From NCBI GenBank assembly GCA_026874595.1, contig CM049310.1, positions 42,473,558 through 42,537,557 on the forward strand: a DNA stretch of 64,000 nt, read 5' to 3'. Numbering within the stretch: the first letter of the stretch is position 1; the number at the start of each line of letters is the position of its first letter. The notes under the pieces were generated by a model, which saw only the letters and a list, made by a program, of their open reading frames with translations, was not told the origin of the DNA and did not search any database. Source of the DNA: Sipunculus nudus. Lineage: Eukaryota; Annelida; Sipuncula; Golfingiida; Sipunculidae. A program made the translations under genes and the position numbers. Positions 9,830 to 19,193 of the stretch are shown piece by piece.

Positions 9830-10390
9830 CCGTCACTTCCTGTCGTCTGACCCCATATGACCCGGCACTTCCGTTCACGACCCTTCACACTTCCTCACTT
9901 CCGGTCCAACACCACCCTACGTACCCGCACCGGAAGTCCCATTTACTCAATGGTTAAGGGTGACCCTAAAGTGTGACCCCGATCACGACTGCCGGGTGTA
10001 AAGCAGACTTCCGGTACATGCGCTGTTAGTTCATTGGTCAGATCAGGTCACGTGGTGTGCATTCAGTCCGCCTATTGGTCAGGTCTCATTCACAACAATC
10101 AAACACGCGCTGTCCACGTGGTCTATTGCATCATCCCCGACCCATTCGTCCACACATTTCAAACCTGTTTTTAAACCTTTTTCTCTCACGTTTTCTTCCG
10201 GATTGGCATCATATCCCACTTTACTGACATAACTGGACAATTATGCAAGATTTCACCATCATCGCCTTATTAACATCACTACAACAACTCATTTAAATCC
10301 TGAAGCGGTGCACAACCGGAAGTACTATTCTACCGGAAGTTGGGCACACCCGCACCCGGCACCTCGACCCTCGACGCTTCGCCATGAATA
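9830..10390. promoter_or_regulatory. cluster of ETS-type and CCAAT sites
   Basis: The ETS/GABP core (CCGGAAGT or ACTTCCGG and close variants) appears at least seven times, for example near 9866, 9896, 9930, 10010, 10316 and 10333. ATTGGTCA CCAAT-type sites lie near 10032 and 10073, and a CACGTGG near 10051. No coding frame crosses the region. It lies upstream of the rightward TATA promoter and could be its enhancer, or a CpG-type housekeeping promoter. Confidence 0.55.
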
Positions 10391-10398
10391 AATTAGTG

Positions 10399-10477
10399 TG
10401 TGCGAGTTCGGGCCCGCGTGCCGGGGAGGGTGGTATAGTGTGTGCGAGTTCGGGCCCGCGTGCCGGGGAGGGTGGTA
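10399..10477. repeat. 39-bp direct repeat, two copies
   Basis: GC-rich units containing TGCGAGTTCGGGCCCGCGTG occur twice head to tail, followed by a run of C near 10511. They lie between the ETS cluster and the CRE/TATA promoter. Confidence 0.8.
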
Positions 10478-10622
10478 TGTGTGTGAGCGATGATAAGGGT
10501 GTTTGATTTTTTACCCCCCCCCCGGGTAAAAATTTTCAAGATGGTGGATGGATGTATGTGTAAGGAGAGCGTTGATTGGTTGGGGAGATGTGAGAAGGGA
10601 TTTGATTGGTTACGCAGTGGAG

Positions 10623-10752
10623 TGACGTCACAGTAAGCGGAAACCAACGGGGAGGTAAAATAAGGATGTATGTGTATCCGGCGGAAACGACAGGGGGTGG
10701 TTTGTTTGAAATTGTGTGTGTGACGTCACAGGAGAAATAAGGTATATAAGGA
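10623..10752 (+). promoter_or_regulatory. CRE-TATA promoter of rightward block
   Basis: Two perfect TGACGTCA elements (10623-10630, 10721-10728), CCAAT-like ATTGGTT sites nearby, and a strong GGTATATAAGG at 10741-10751, 14 bases after the second CRE. The same CRE-13/14-TATATAAGG arrangement occurs leftward at 15811-15841 and 33538-33570. A start near 10775 is predicted. Confidence 0.75.
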
Positions 10753-10774
10753 GGTAGTTTGGACGGAGTAAAGT

Positions 10775-10934
10775 CAGACTCTGGTTTTGACTGGTACTAG
10801 TACTGGTAATAACTACACTTTGGATATATAGAAGCCGTCGTTGTGTTGAGAGACAAACAGCTACAGAAAGCAAGTTGAAGCAAAGATTTGAAAGTTTGTT
10901 GAAGATTTGAGTTTGTGACAAAACAACAATACCG
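10775..10934 (+). other. probable untranslated leader exon
   Basis: About 160 bases from the predicted start site to a splice-donor match (ACCG|GTAGGT at 10934/10935). The stretch contains no ATG on this strand, as expected of a common leader. Downstream genes at 12107, 14305, 16543, 17875, 19629 and 21876 each lie just after a CAG/TAG acceptor, so this leader could be joined to any of them. Confidence 0.5.
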
Positions 10935-10982
10935 GTAGGTGTATTTTGTAATTGGTGTTGTTTTCGAACAATAATAATGTCA

Positions 10983-11437
10983 CACCCACTGGCCAGTAAG
11001 GTAGGCCGGGGGTGAACAATATTTTTGTTTAGGGAGTGAATGTTTAGTTTGTATTTGAGAGGGCCCCAGTAACGAAGGGTCCCTAATATTTGGTTGTTGG
11101 CAGTAACAGAAACAAAAAACAAAAATGTGACCAGTAACGAAGGTCATTGGGAGGTGGGGATGGATGAGAGGGGAGGGGGGGGGGAATTATGTTTTTGTTT
11201 GGTTGTTGTTAGAAAACTTAGGACACCCACTGGCCAGTAAGGTAGGCCGGGGTTACATTTATTTTGTGTATGGTTGTGTACACAACGGACTGACATCACT
11301 TTAAAAAACCCAAGATGCGCAGGAGTTAGATAAAAGCCATGTTTATACTACCTGACCAGTAAGCAAGGTCGGGTGACGTGTTTTTCCCCTGATAAAAAAA
11401 AACTATTAAACCCCTGACCAGTAAGCAAGGTCGGGTG
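10983..11437. repeat. six hairpins with AGTAA-type loop
   Basis: Six short inverted repeats share a nine-base loop (AGTAAGGTA, AGTAACGAA or AGTAAGCAA) closed by stems of different sequence that still pair: GGCC/GGCC with outer CACCC/GGGTG (10983-11014, 11224-11253), GGGCCCC/GGGTCCC (11061-11083), TGACC/GGTCA (11128-11146), and CCTGACC/GGTCGGG (11351-11373, 11411-11437). Changed stems with a kept loop suggest selection on structure. They sit in the putative first intron of the rightward block. Confidence 0.7.
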
Positions 11438-12100
11438 ACGTGTTTTCCCCCCCATCCATCCATCCATCCAACTCGGAGCGGTTCGGTTTTTTGCCACACA
11501 AGTGACACAGACTAACCGTAACGACGATTAAGTAATGTTGTGACATAGAAACGGGAAGAGAATTTGTATTTTTTTAACCATTAACAAAAGAAAATAACAG
11601 ACACGCGGACCTTTTAACAAAAAATGTAGAGCAAAAAGGTATTGCAAGAGTTTAGTTTTTTTTCGGAAGGACAATGAGAAACACTATTAATTCTGTAACT
11701 GATAAAAAATAAGTAGGTAATTACTGTGAACCAAAAAAAAAATGCATTTAGGATAAAAATAATAATAAACAAAAGGTTATGAAGCAGAGCGCCACTATGC
11801 GTGACACCTTGCATGAATGTAATATGTAACCTCGTCACGGATATCAGTCCCTTCACGTTTATTGTATAACATGACCTCGTTAGTTTAGTAAACAACTACA
11901 ACGGAAAAAAAAACGACATTTCGACACACGACCAATCACAAATGTCGATTGAGGAAAGAGGAGTAAGGAAGGTGGAGAGGGGGGGGGGAGGTTATTTTTA
12001 ATATTTTTGTTTGGTACATCAAAGTATAACCCTAAACAACACAGAAAAAAGTCCTATAGCGAAAAAGCTGTTTGTTATAAGACGTCCTTGTGACTTACAG
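11438..12100. other. non-coding, ends in splice acceptor
   Basis: AT-rich, with an AATAAA near 11762 that could end a short RNA carrying the hairpins. The last bases before the next gene, CTTGTGACTTACAG at 12087-12100, are a good splice acceptor. Confidence 0.45.
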
Positions 12101-12106
12101 GGAATC

Positions 12107-12613
12107 ATGATGATGATGATGAACGAGAAGTTTGAATGTGAACTGGATGCAGCCATAGTTGCTGTGCCGAAACAAGGAGAGGCCATACTGAATGTCATAA
12201 AAAAGTTACAAACGTCGCCTGATACGTATTTGAAAGAACCAAGGGACGGGGACGAATTTGATAAATGTTTAACACATCTCCTCGATGTACATGATCGCTT
12301 CACGGCCAATACTGGAACAAAACTTTACCAATATATTAATTCGTATGCGAATATCACTGAAGCCACGCGCATCGCAGTCCTCATGGATAAGGTGATGCGC
12401 CTAACGGAGGACATCTATGATATTGTCCTCCGTTGTGAGGAACTCTACAAGAATATCGTAGAGGAGTACCGCCCTAATGTGACACCGGCCGTCCACAGTC
12501 GCCACCTCGCCCGGTCGTTTTCATTTCTCGAGATACGTGTGCTAATAGAGGACATGCAAAATTATGTACAATTATGCAAGAAACGTGCTGTGAAGAAGAT
12601 ACAAACTGTATAA
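12107..12613 (+). CDS. helical-bundle protein, family A member 1
   Basis: 168 aa from the first of five consecutive ATGs. The frame is open back to 12011, but a TTACAG acceptor ends at 12100, so an exon starting there would give the short form. The chain is predicted all-helical with no zinc or catalytic motif. It shares a signature (R.A..M.K...L....DIYD...R....Y..I...Y) with the proteins at 13049 and 14305. A polyadenylation signal AATAAA lies near 12825. Function unknown. Confidence 0.75.
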   Translation: MMMMMNEKFECELDAAIVAVPKQGEAILNVIKKLQTSPDTYLKEPRDGDEFDKCLTHLLDVHDRFTANTGTKLYQYINSYANITEATRIAVLMDKVMRLTEDIYDIVLRCEELYKNIVEEYRPNVTPAVHSRHLARSFSFLEIRVLIEDMQNYVQLCKKRAVKKIQTV

Positions 12614-13048
12614 ATGTTTTATCGGTCAAAGTATCAAAGACTTTTCTTCTTGACTTTTCCATATTTAGATATATCGGATGTGTAACACATTGCAAATCCT
12701 CACTTGTAGAGGTCGTGTAAGAAAACACACGTTTATGTATATATGTCATTGGTATTCTTTTGGTATTCTTTTTTACCTCCCAATATAGGGGTGGTGATTG
12801 TATTTTGTAAGTATACCAGGAATAAAACATATTTTAGTAACATAATAACTGCTTTATCGTGTCTGTTAACACACAGAAAAAGAGAGAGGTGATGCATGTC
12901 AAGATGACTGGAAAGGTTATGCGTGGTGTACAAACACTGGAGATATGTTTAAGACCTGTCCTCCCTTTATGCGGTTGATAAGTATTTGTAACGTAAACAT
13001 ACAGACCGACACAATAAAATAGTCCTTTCTGCTCGTTTGCTGTCCAAC

Positions 13049-13594
13049 ATGGACTCAAACCTGTCAAAAGAATTTGACCATGCATTGCTGGTAGATATTC
13101 CAGCTAAAACACGTGAGCTAAATGACTGTATTAAGTCGTTCCTGTCCACACCAGACAGATTTTTCGTTGACAGCGACAGAGTGTTTCAGCTGACTCTGAA
13201 AGCACTGGTCGACGAAGACTGGTGGTGGAACGCGCGGATTCTCAAAGGACTTATGTTAGCGAAAAAGATATGTTTACAAAAGCGGTGCCAGACGGAACAG
13301 ACATTAATTGCCGTGCGGATGGCGAAACTGTTTACAGAGTGGTTGAAGGATACCTATGACGTAACACTCAAACATACGGCAGACGCATACACGCGAGTTG
13401 TGCAGCACTACCAAAGTCACAGTCGGTTTAAAGGCCCTGTGCAGAAGAGGCACCACCAGAACAAGCAATCCATAGCCTCGTTTCAGTTTCTGCTTTGGAA
13501 ACACAGGCAAAATTTGGCTTTCGAGCTGGGACAGTTTAACAACGATGGCTTGCACACACAAGTGACAAACGCGGACAGCAGCTCGTCTAAATAA
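13049..13594 (+). CDS. helical-bundle protein, family A member 2
   Basis: 181 aa from MDSNLSKEF; the frame is open to a TTG at 13037, but 13049 is the first ATG. All-helical, with the family A signature (VRMAKLFTEWLKDTYDVTLK, then Y.RVVQHYQ) near residues 95-125. It is closer to member 3 than to member 1 (AKKICLQ versus ARKVCLE). Candidate acceptors end at 13004 and 13022, but their pyrimidine tracts are weak, so splicing to a leader is less clear than for its neighbours. Function unknown. Confidence 0.75.
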   Translation: MDSNLSKEFDHALLVDIPAKTRELNDCIKSFLSTPDRFFVDSDRVFQLTLKALVDEDWWWNARILKGLMLAKKICLQKRCQTEQTLIAVRMAKLFTEWLKDTYDVTLKHTADAYTRVVQHYQSHSRFKGPVQKRHHQNKQSIASFQFLLWKHRQNLAFELGQFNNDGLHTQVTNADSSSSK

Positions 13595-13670
13595 GTCGGA
13601 ATACGCGCACTGTAGGTCCCATCATCAACGTGTCCCAGTGTAAATGTTCAGTCTGTTCACGAAAGGTGGC

Positions 13671-13758
13671 GTCCAGTACAGGACACACACGCACGGACGG
13701 ACGGACAGACAGACGAATATGATTGGCTTTTAAAAGAGCTCTGTTTCAGTACAGAAAC
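13671..13758. repeat. two outlying AGTACA-loop hairpins
   Basis: GTCC-AGTACA-GGAC (13671-13684) and GTTTC-AGTACA-GAAAC (13743-13758). They keep the six-base core of the array at 15110-15684, but the second has a wholly different, still perfectly pairing stem. They lie between two family A genes. Confidence 0.65.
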
Positions 13759-14285
13759 GGATGTAGGATTTGAACTGAATTCGTTAAATCTCACCGTCGC
13801 TTTGTAACTCCTCTGCATTTGTGACACCAGTATATTCTATAACGGCTTCGCATACCATATATCTTGCCAAATTGAAAACATTTGGTTACATCAATTCGTA
13901 CTTGTGAATTACAGGAATAATGCAGAGTGTTACATTTGATAACCCGTGTAATTGTTTGAGACATGGGAGAATGTACAGATAACATAACAACACTTTCACG
14001 ACTGTATTTGAATCTCATGTGATAAATGTGCAAAGCAACTGAGTGGTGGTGGAACCAGTCTGAGGACAAGATGATGCGGGCGGACATGATACATGAGAAA
14101 ACACCAGAAACAGCAAACATGGACGTCTACTGTCTGCCGTAGATGAGTACAGGGGGGTATTATTGCAGCAGCAGCAGCAGCAACGTCCCATCAGAAGACA
14201 CATGAAGACAAAGATGCACTAAATATGTACAAATGGACAGATCGACTGTGGTTGGATGACACTTGTTTCTTTGTTTGTATTACAG
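13759..14285. other. non-coding, ends in splice acceptor
   Basis: No coding frame is supported. A (GCA)n run lies near 14165. The segment ends TTTGTTTGTATTACAG at 14270-14285, a strong acceptor 19 bases before the next ATG. Confidence 0.55.
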
Positions 14286-14304
14286 AAACCCGTCATCCTA
14301 ACCA

Positions 14305-14829
14305 ATGGAGCCAGAATTAGTTTACCACTTTGAGGAGAAGGCGTGCGGAGAAATACAAACGTGGATGGCACAGTTGCAGAGGCACATATGGAATTACCGA
14401 CATGATAATAACTCTTTTTTCGCCGCGAAGGACAGGAGGTTCGTGCGGCATGTCACGATGATGCACCATGAGATCGATTATTGGATGAGGACATGCACCA
14501 TTGGGCTGGAACGAGCACGAAAAGTGTGTTTGGAAACGGGGCACACGACAGAACGGTCCGATGCGGCGTATCACCTGGCTCTCATAATGGTTAAACTCTT
14601 TGAGAAAATGAGCACAGACGATATACCTGAAATATACAAAAGATACAGACACGCGTTGCAGTTGTACGAAACGCACAGGATGTTCGGAAAGAGGGCCTAC
14701 GCCAGGCACCGCGACAGGTATTCTTCAATAGGAGACCTGAACCTGATGCTGATCTCTAACATTCTAAAATTGCAGATGGAACTATACTATTTTGATTCTG
14801 CCGGTTTCTTTAGAAAACCAAACTTCTAA
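14305..14829 (+). CDS. helical-bundle protein, family A member 3
   Basis: 174 aa, start MEPELVYHF directly in the exon created by the acceptor ending at 14285. All-helical, Arg/His-rich, with the family A core (YHLALIMVKLFEKM...DIPEIYKRY) near residues 90-120. No known domain. The three family A genes occur in tandem with 400-700 bases of non-coding DNA between them, which suggests repeated duplication of an exon with its acceptor. Confidence 0.8.
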   Translation: MEPELVYHFEEKACGEIQTWMAQLQRHIWNYRHDNNSFFAAKDRRFVRHVTMMHHEIDYWMRTCTIGLERARKVCLETGHTTERSDAAYHLALIMVKLFEKMSTDDIPEIYKRYRHALQLYETHRMFGKRAYARHRDRYSSIGDLNLMLISNILKLQMELYYFDSAGFFRKPNF

Positions 14830-14989
14830 CGTGAAACCGCGGGAGCCTTACTGTACAGATGTATATATTTGTGGACTTTCCTATAACCGAAATAGACGTT
14901 TTTTCAAGTTTATGTTATTTTCCACACAGATACCCAAACACTACTGTACTCCAGAAGAAGATAGAAGAAATCAAAACTGCAAAAGGTAA

Positions 14990-15785
14990 TTCAATCTTTA
15001 TTTTTATTCCAAATTGTTTTCGCCGACATCATGTAAATGGTTTACCCAGTGTACAGGTACACACTAACGGACCGACCCAACCGCTTTTTCTGTTTCAATT
15101 CTGAGACGTCCGTACCAGTACAGGTACGGATTCAAAAACACTTAAGGTATTTGTCGTGTACATCCGGAAAACGATAATCCATTTTTTGTGCGAACTGTAG
15201 ATGGCGTCCAGTACAGGACTCGCACACTAACAGACAGACGGAAGTGCTGAGCGCTTTTCCACTTTGAAATCGTCTGTCCCAGTACAGGCACGGAAAAACG
15301 ACGTATAATGTCTCGTTAGGTGAATCCCACAAAGGATAATCCAGCTTCCTGCGTTGGCCCAATGTGTCGTCCAGTACAGGACACACACTAACAGTCTGAC
15401 GGAAACGCTCGGTCATTTTTCCCCCTGTTTTGTAAGCGTCCGTACCAGTACAGGTACAGATTCGACAATTGATGTTTGGTCGCATAAATCTGAAAAACGA
15501 AATTCCAGTTTATGGTGAACTCCAATGTGGCGTCCAGTACAGGACACGTACACTCACTAACAAAAGCGCTCTGTTTTGATCACCTTATATAGACGTCCGT
15601 ACCAGTACAGGTACGGAAACTGATTTACGTAAAAAAACCTTCTCATATATTCCACGAACCTAAATGTGGCGTCCAGTACAGGACACAGACAAAATATTGC
15701 CAAGTCCATATCCGTTTTTCGCTCTGGTTATGGTATCGTTCAGTGCTGCTGCTGCTCACGTTAGCCCGTTTGGTCTCCAACGAGA
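14990..15785 (-). ncRNA. putative leftward hairpin-array RNA
   Basis: A CRE-TATA promoter at 15811-15841 points leftward with a predicted start near 15785. AATAAA signals on the same strand lie at 14998-15008. Between them no useful ORF exists, but eight AGTACA-core palindromes do, plus TTGGTCTC/GAGACCAA (15770-15789) at the very 5' end. This defines a candidate non-coding RNA of about 0.8 kb, antisense to the surrounding genes. No expression evidence is available here. Confidence 0.5.
15110..15684. repeat. tandem array of AGTACA-core palindromes
   Basis: About four 160-bp units, each with two palindromes: CCGTACC-AGTACA-GGTACGG (15110, 15274 variant, 15440, 15597) and GTCC-AGTACA-GGAC (15206, 15369, 15532, 15671). 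Spacers diverge (for example CACTAACAGAC, ATCCAG) while the palindromes stay nearly constant. They may work as RNA hairpins or as a two-type DNA-binding-site array. Confidence 0.85.
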
Positions 15786-15810
15786 CCAATTGCACTGTTG
15801 CCAAACGTCT

Positions 15811-15841
15811 CCTTATATACATAATTCCGCCTGTGACGTCA
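15811..15841 (-). promoter_or_regulatory. leftward CRE-TATA promoter
   Basis: On the leftward strand TGACGTCA (15834-15841) is followed after 13 bases by GTATATAAGG (15811-15820). The start region (AACAGTGCAAT, then a TCTC/GAGA hairpin, then AGCAGCAGC) resembles that of the 33.5-kb promoter (AACAGTGCAAT, CTCT/AGAG, ACAGCAGCA), so the two are probably duplicates. Confidence 0.7.
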
Positions 15842-16142
15842 TTCTATCAGACTCCATCACCTGCATCTGGTAGATACACAGTGTGTTTCCGGAATGTATA
15901 TTCAACATGATATATATATATGTATATTATGTCTTTTTCGATATTGATAATACGTTTAGCATGTTGGCTAGGTACCAGTGATTCTGCATTGGATGTACCA
16001 TATGTTCTTATAGAAGCACCCGTTCATGGCTCCTGTACTACAGGCACAATATTATATGTTTGATGTTCATGTTGCTTTGTCCATGTTGCTTTAGATTGTT
16101 TATGTAATTGTATATGTACCAGTATTCAGTTGTTGTTGTAAT

Positions 16143-16165
16143 ACATGTTACAGTCATGAGGGGGG
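16143..16165. repeat. poly-G run in non-coding spacer
   Basis: A G-run near 16156 in the 15.85-16.5 kb spacer, where no gene is supported. The spacer ends in the acceptor GCGCTCGTTTCAG at 16526-16538. Confidence 0.6.
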
Positions 16166-16542
16166 GGGGGGGCGGCCTCGGTGACGGGACTGGTATACAA
16201 CACTTGTAACAGTAACAGTCGGTGCAAATTATGTTTCTAGGAGTTACTGCATGTCCCATGGCAATATGTGTGCATGTCAATCTTTCGTACCATGTACATA
16301 ACAAAAACAGACAGCAGATACGATAAACACTGCGTTTCGGTTTTTGATGTATCATAAGGTGGGACCTGCATCAGATGCATCATTTGTGCAAGGCATCTCC
16401 GGTCTAGTTGCGTCCTGCCCCCCCCCTCCTTTTTTTTTAAAATGATTTTACACTCTCTCCAAGTACAAGGGGAGATGTATTTCGCTTGGACAGTTAGCGT
16501 TGCGCTGACAGTAAAGGTGGATTTTGCGCTCGTTTCAGACCA

Positions 16543-17196
16543 ATGATGCTGAGTGAAAAGACAAAAATAAACCCTGTGTACAATCCTAAACCACTGTACA
16601 CAATGACAAAGGAATACTTATGCGAGCGGTACAACCCGCAGATATTTTGGTTGACCGTGCCGGACATAATATTAGACGAGTTGATAGAAACAGCTTCGAC
16701 GACTCAATTTTGCAGGAAGTGCAACGCTAAGTGCACCGGCGATGAATTCATACGCGACATGTGCAAGGAGCCTCCCGTGCTGAGGTGCACTAAGTGCAAG
16801 GTCATAACGAGAGATATGCGTTTGCACGCGTCGTTTCACCGAGACGTCGACCTCGAACAATATAAGACAATATCCGAGTGGCCCGACATGATTTGCTGGG
16901 TGCACAGAGGTGCCCTTTCCGTGTCCAGGTATTGGGGACCGACCCGGCCTCACGAGATCATACAGCAGCTGTGGTGCCGTGTAGACTTGCCCGACAAATC
17001 AAAGGACGTGAACAGACTTGTCAAACAGGGGAACTGTGTTTGTGCAACAGTACCTTGGCAGTTTGGTGTTTATGAGGCATATACAGATGGTGGTATGAGT
17101 GCACGAAGGAGGGTGACATGTCGACGGCCTCCGAAAGAATATTTCGGTGAAAGGGGGATAAAGCGCGCCAGATTACGCGTTAACCCTTTACAATAA
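16543..17196 (+). CDS. zinc-binding protein, family B member 1
   Basis: 217 aa, starting 4 bases after a CGTTTCAG acceptor. Residues 58-95 carry CRKC...C and a second pair RCTKC followed by H.SFH, a zinc-finger-like arrangement. Then comes a conserved block (EWPDMICWVHRGALSVSRYW) and a basic C-terminus (RRRVTCRRPPKEY, KRARLRV) that could be a nuclear signal. The stop codon TAA lies inside the polyadenylation signal AATAAA, showing extreme compaction. A clear paralogue is at 45893-46510 on the other strand, 29 kb away. The family is not recognised. Confidence 0.85.
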   Translation: MMLSEKTKINPVYNPKPLYTMTKEYLCERYNPQIFWLTVPDIILDELIETASTTQFCRKCNAKCTGDEFIRDMCKEPPVLRCTKCKVITRDMRLHASFHRDVDLEQYKTISEWPDMICWVHRGALSVSRYWGPTRPHEIIQQLWCRVDLPDKSKDVNRLVKQGNCVCATVPWQFGVYEAYTDGGMSARRRVTCRRPPKEYFGERGIKRARLRVNPLQ

Positions 17197-17870
17197 ACAT
17201 TTTCTGGAATAGGAGGTGCCGCGTGTATATATTTTGTAAAATGAAGAACCATATGTGGTACGAGCAGCAACTGTATGAACATGTGTTATAACCATATTTG
17301 GAAAGGTGACGATGGACAATTGATTGAAGATATGTCATTGTTTTGTTTTTTCTAGAGCAGAGATTGCATCAACAAACATCGACCCGCAGACACCGCTGAT
17401 GTAAGTATGCACATTTGACATTTTTACCTTTGTGTACGGTTTGTGGTTGTTTTATGTTTTCAATCAGAATATAATGATCGGGTACAAATGGGCTGATAAC
17501 GAGACGGAATGGCAGACGAAGGAACGCACATCTGACAACAATTAATTATTGTAGTTTTTTAGTCTGCGTCCCTGTACTGGGCCGTAATAATGATATGTTT
17601 TTTGATGTGAAAGAAAAGCTTGTATAATTATATTATGTATCTGATATATGTATCTGATATTGTTGCATAATCAGTTTATGTGATTAACCAATTACCACTG
17701 GCTCGTGGTAACCTCCAGTTATGGTATATACGTGTGATAAACAGGGATTAACGTCAGTAAAAAATTAATGCATGGCATGCATATCTTCTCTATCCTATTT
17801 CAATGAGACATAGAGAGAGAGAGAGAGAATTTGTATGATCTGTTTATGAGAGTTTGTGTTTCGTTTGTAG
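17197..17870. other. non-coding, ends in splice acceptor
   Basis: No gene seen. A GAGA run lies near 17812-17828. The last bases GTTTGTGTTTCGTTTGTAG (17852-17870) form a strong acceptor five bases before the next ATG. Confidence 0.55.
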
Positions 17871-17874
17871 AAAG

Positions 17875-18327
17875 ATGACATACTACAACGTAACTGTGGA
17901 TGGCATCGGGTGCAAGCATTTTATCCTGGACACAGAGAGTCCAATCTCTATGGTTGATATGAAGATGGTTTTACCAATGAACTTGTGGTACACCCCGATG
18001 TGGGACGACATTCTGCACAAACCACTATTAGTGCGAGAGCCGTGCAGAGCTTGTGGGGGTGCCCACAGAGGGGCCGCAGTACACCCATATAAAAAAAGAC
18101 ACGTCCAAGTGCTCTTCGAGGACGCACTGGGGCAATGTTTCTATAATAAGGTGGATATGAATATTGTATATGACTGGAAATTCCCCAGTGCGTCGGGTGT
18201 ACTGGGGAGGGATTTCATTGGTAAATTTATTTTCACCCCGCATGTGAAAAAACCTACATTACACCAAAAACGTAAATTCACAGAGCGTTGCCAGCATGTG
18301 TGGGGGGTGATTGAAAATTGGGGGTGA
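17875..18327 (+). CDS. retropepsin-like protein with altered active site
   Basis: 150 aa from MTYYN; the frame continues upstream to 17854 but that part lies in the acceptor. The N-terminus reads as a retropepsin strand pair (YYNVTVDGIGCKHFILDTES.IS), with the catalytic DTG/S replaced by D19-T20-E21-S22. The C-terminus has SGVLGRDFIGKFIF, matching the hydrophobic-LGRDFL motif that ends the retropepsin fold. A CRAC.GA zinc-like insert lies near residue 58. Length suits one retropepsin monomer. The family normally cleaves polyproteins as a homodimer; Glu for Gly next to the catalytic Asp suggests loss or change of catalysis. Probably captured from a retroelement or a cellular relative. Confidence 0.65.
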   Translation: MTYYNVTVDGIGCKHFILDTESPISMVDMKMVLPMNLWYTPMWDDILHKPLLVREPCRACGGAHRGAAVHPYKKRHVQVLFEDALGQCFYNKVDMNIVYDWKFPSASGVLGRDFIGKFIFTPHVKKPTLHQKRKFTERCQHVWGVIENWG

Positions 18328-18496
18328 AGTGTAAAAAACAAACTTGTAAATATGATAAACTGTAATTGAACATTGGGTTGGATATGTAAATAGACTTTGT
18401 AAAAACTTTGTAAACTTTAATTAAACATTTCAAATTGGTTGTATATATCATTTCTATATAAATATTGTACAGGTGTAACATGTATATATTACAGTG

Positions 18497-18744
18497 TATC
18501 CGTATAAAAAAAAAGACACATACAAGTGCTCTTCGAGGACGCACTTGGGAAATGTTTCTATAATAACGTGGATATGAATATTGTATATGACTGGAAATTC
18601 CCCAGTGCGTCGGGTGTACTGGGGAGGGATTTTATTGGTAAATTTATCTTCACCCCGCATGTGAAAAGACCTACATTGCACCAAAAATGTAAATTCACAG
18701 AACGTTGCCCGGAATTATGGGGGGTGATTGAAAATTTGGGTTAA
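18497..18744 (+). pseudogene. partial second copy of retropepsin-like gene
   Basis: The 3' two-thirds of the preceding gene is repeated at about 90% identity, including the LGRDFIGKF segment, and the following AT-rich 3' flank is repeated too. The half with the catalytic Asp is missing. The insert VYPYKKK- has a different run of A, shifting frame relative to the parent start. The copy begins right after ATATATTACAG, an acceptor-like sequence, so it could still serve as an alternative 3' exon. The likely translated part starts at the ATG near 18526. Confidence 0.65.
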
Positions 18745-19193
18745 AGTGTAAAATAAATTATGAACTGTGGTAAACTTTAATTGAAATTGGGTTGGAAATG
18801 TAAATAAACTTTGTAAAAAACATGGAAAACTGTAATTGAAAATTGGGGTTGATAATACCAAAAACGTATTTAAAATTGGTAAACGTTTCATCTCCTGTAC
18901 AATGAAACGTTCAATATTTCAAATGTTTTGTATATGTCATATTTTATAGCTTTTTCTGTATATATTGTATACACCAGATCTGTGTATCTGTTATGTTATC
19001 AGAATAAAGGTCATTGTATATTTGATACAGGGTATGTTATTTTGTTTACGTGTGTGTAAATGGACAATCCTTTTAACATGTGGTTGATGCTGAAGGAATC
19101 CAAAGGGCCGGCGGCGGGCTGGCAGACGCCCTTGGGTTTCTTCACCATCACCACAGATCACCAAGCAAGCAGCAATTATCCAAGACGTCTAAA
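18745..19193. other. AT-rich spacer with polyadenylation signal
   Basis: No coding frame supported. Repeats of AATTGGGTTGG-type text continue the duplicated 3' flank of the retropepsin-like gene. An AATAAA lies near 19003. Confidence 0.5.

Noticed and set aside
10393-11122. Leftward frames of 84 and 164 aa across the promoter and hairpins
   Set aside because: They cross repeats, the CRE/TATA elements and the inverted repeats; the composition follows the repeats rather than a protein.
10983-11437. Sarcin-ricin type (AGUA/GAA) motif in the hairpin loops
   Set aside because: Only some loops fit (AGTAACGAA), others such as AGTAAGGTA do not, so the match is not consistent.
10983-15684. CRISPR array or iron-responsive elements
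   Set aside because: The units are palindromes with diverged long spacers, no cas genes are present and the setting is eukaryotic; the loop AGTACA differs from the CAGTGN of iron-responsive elements.
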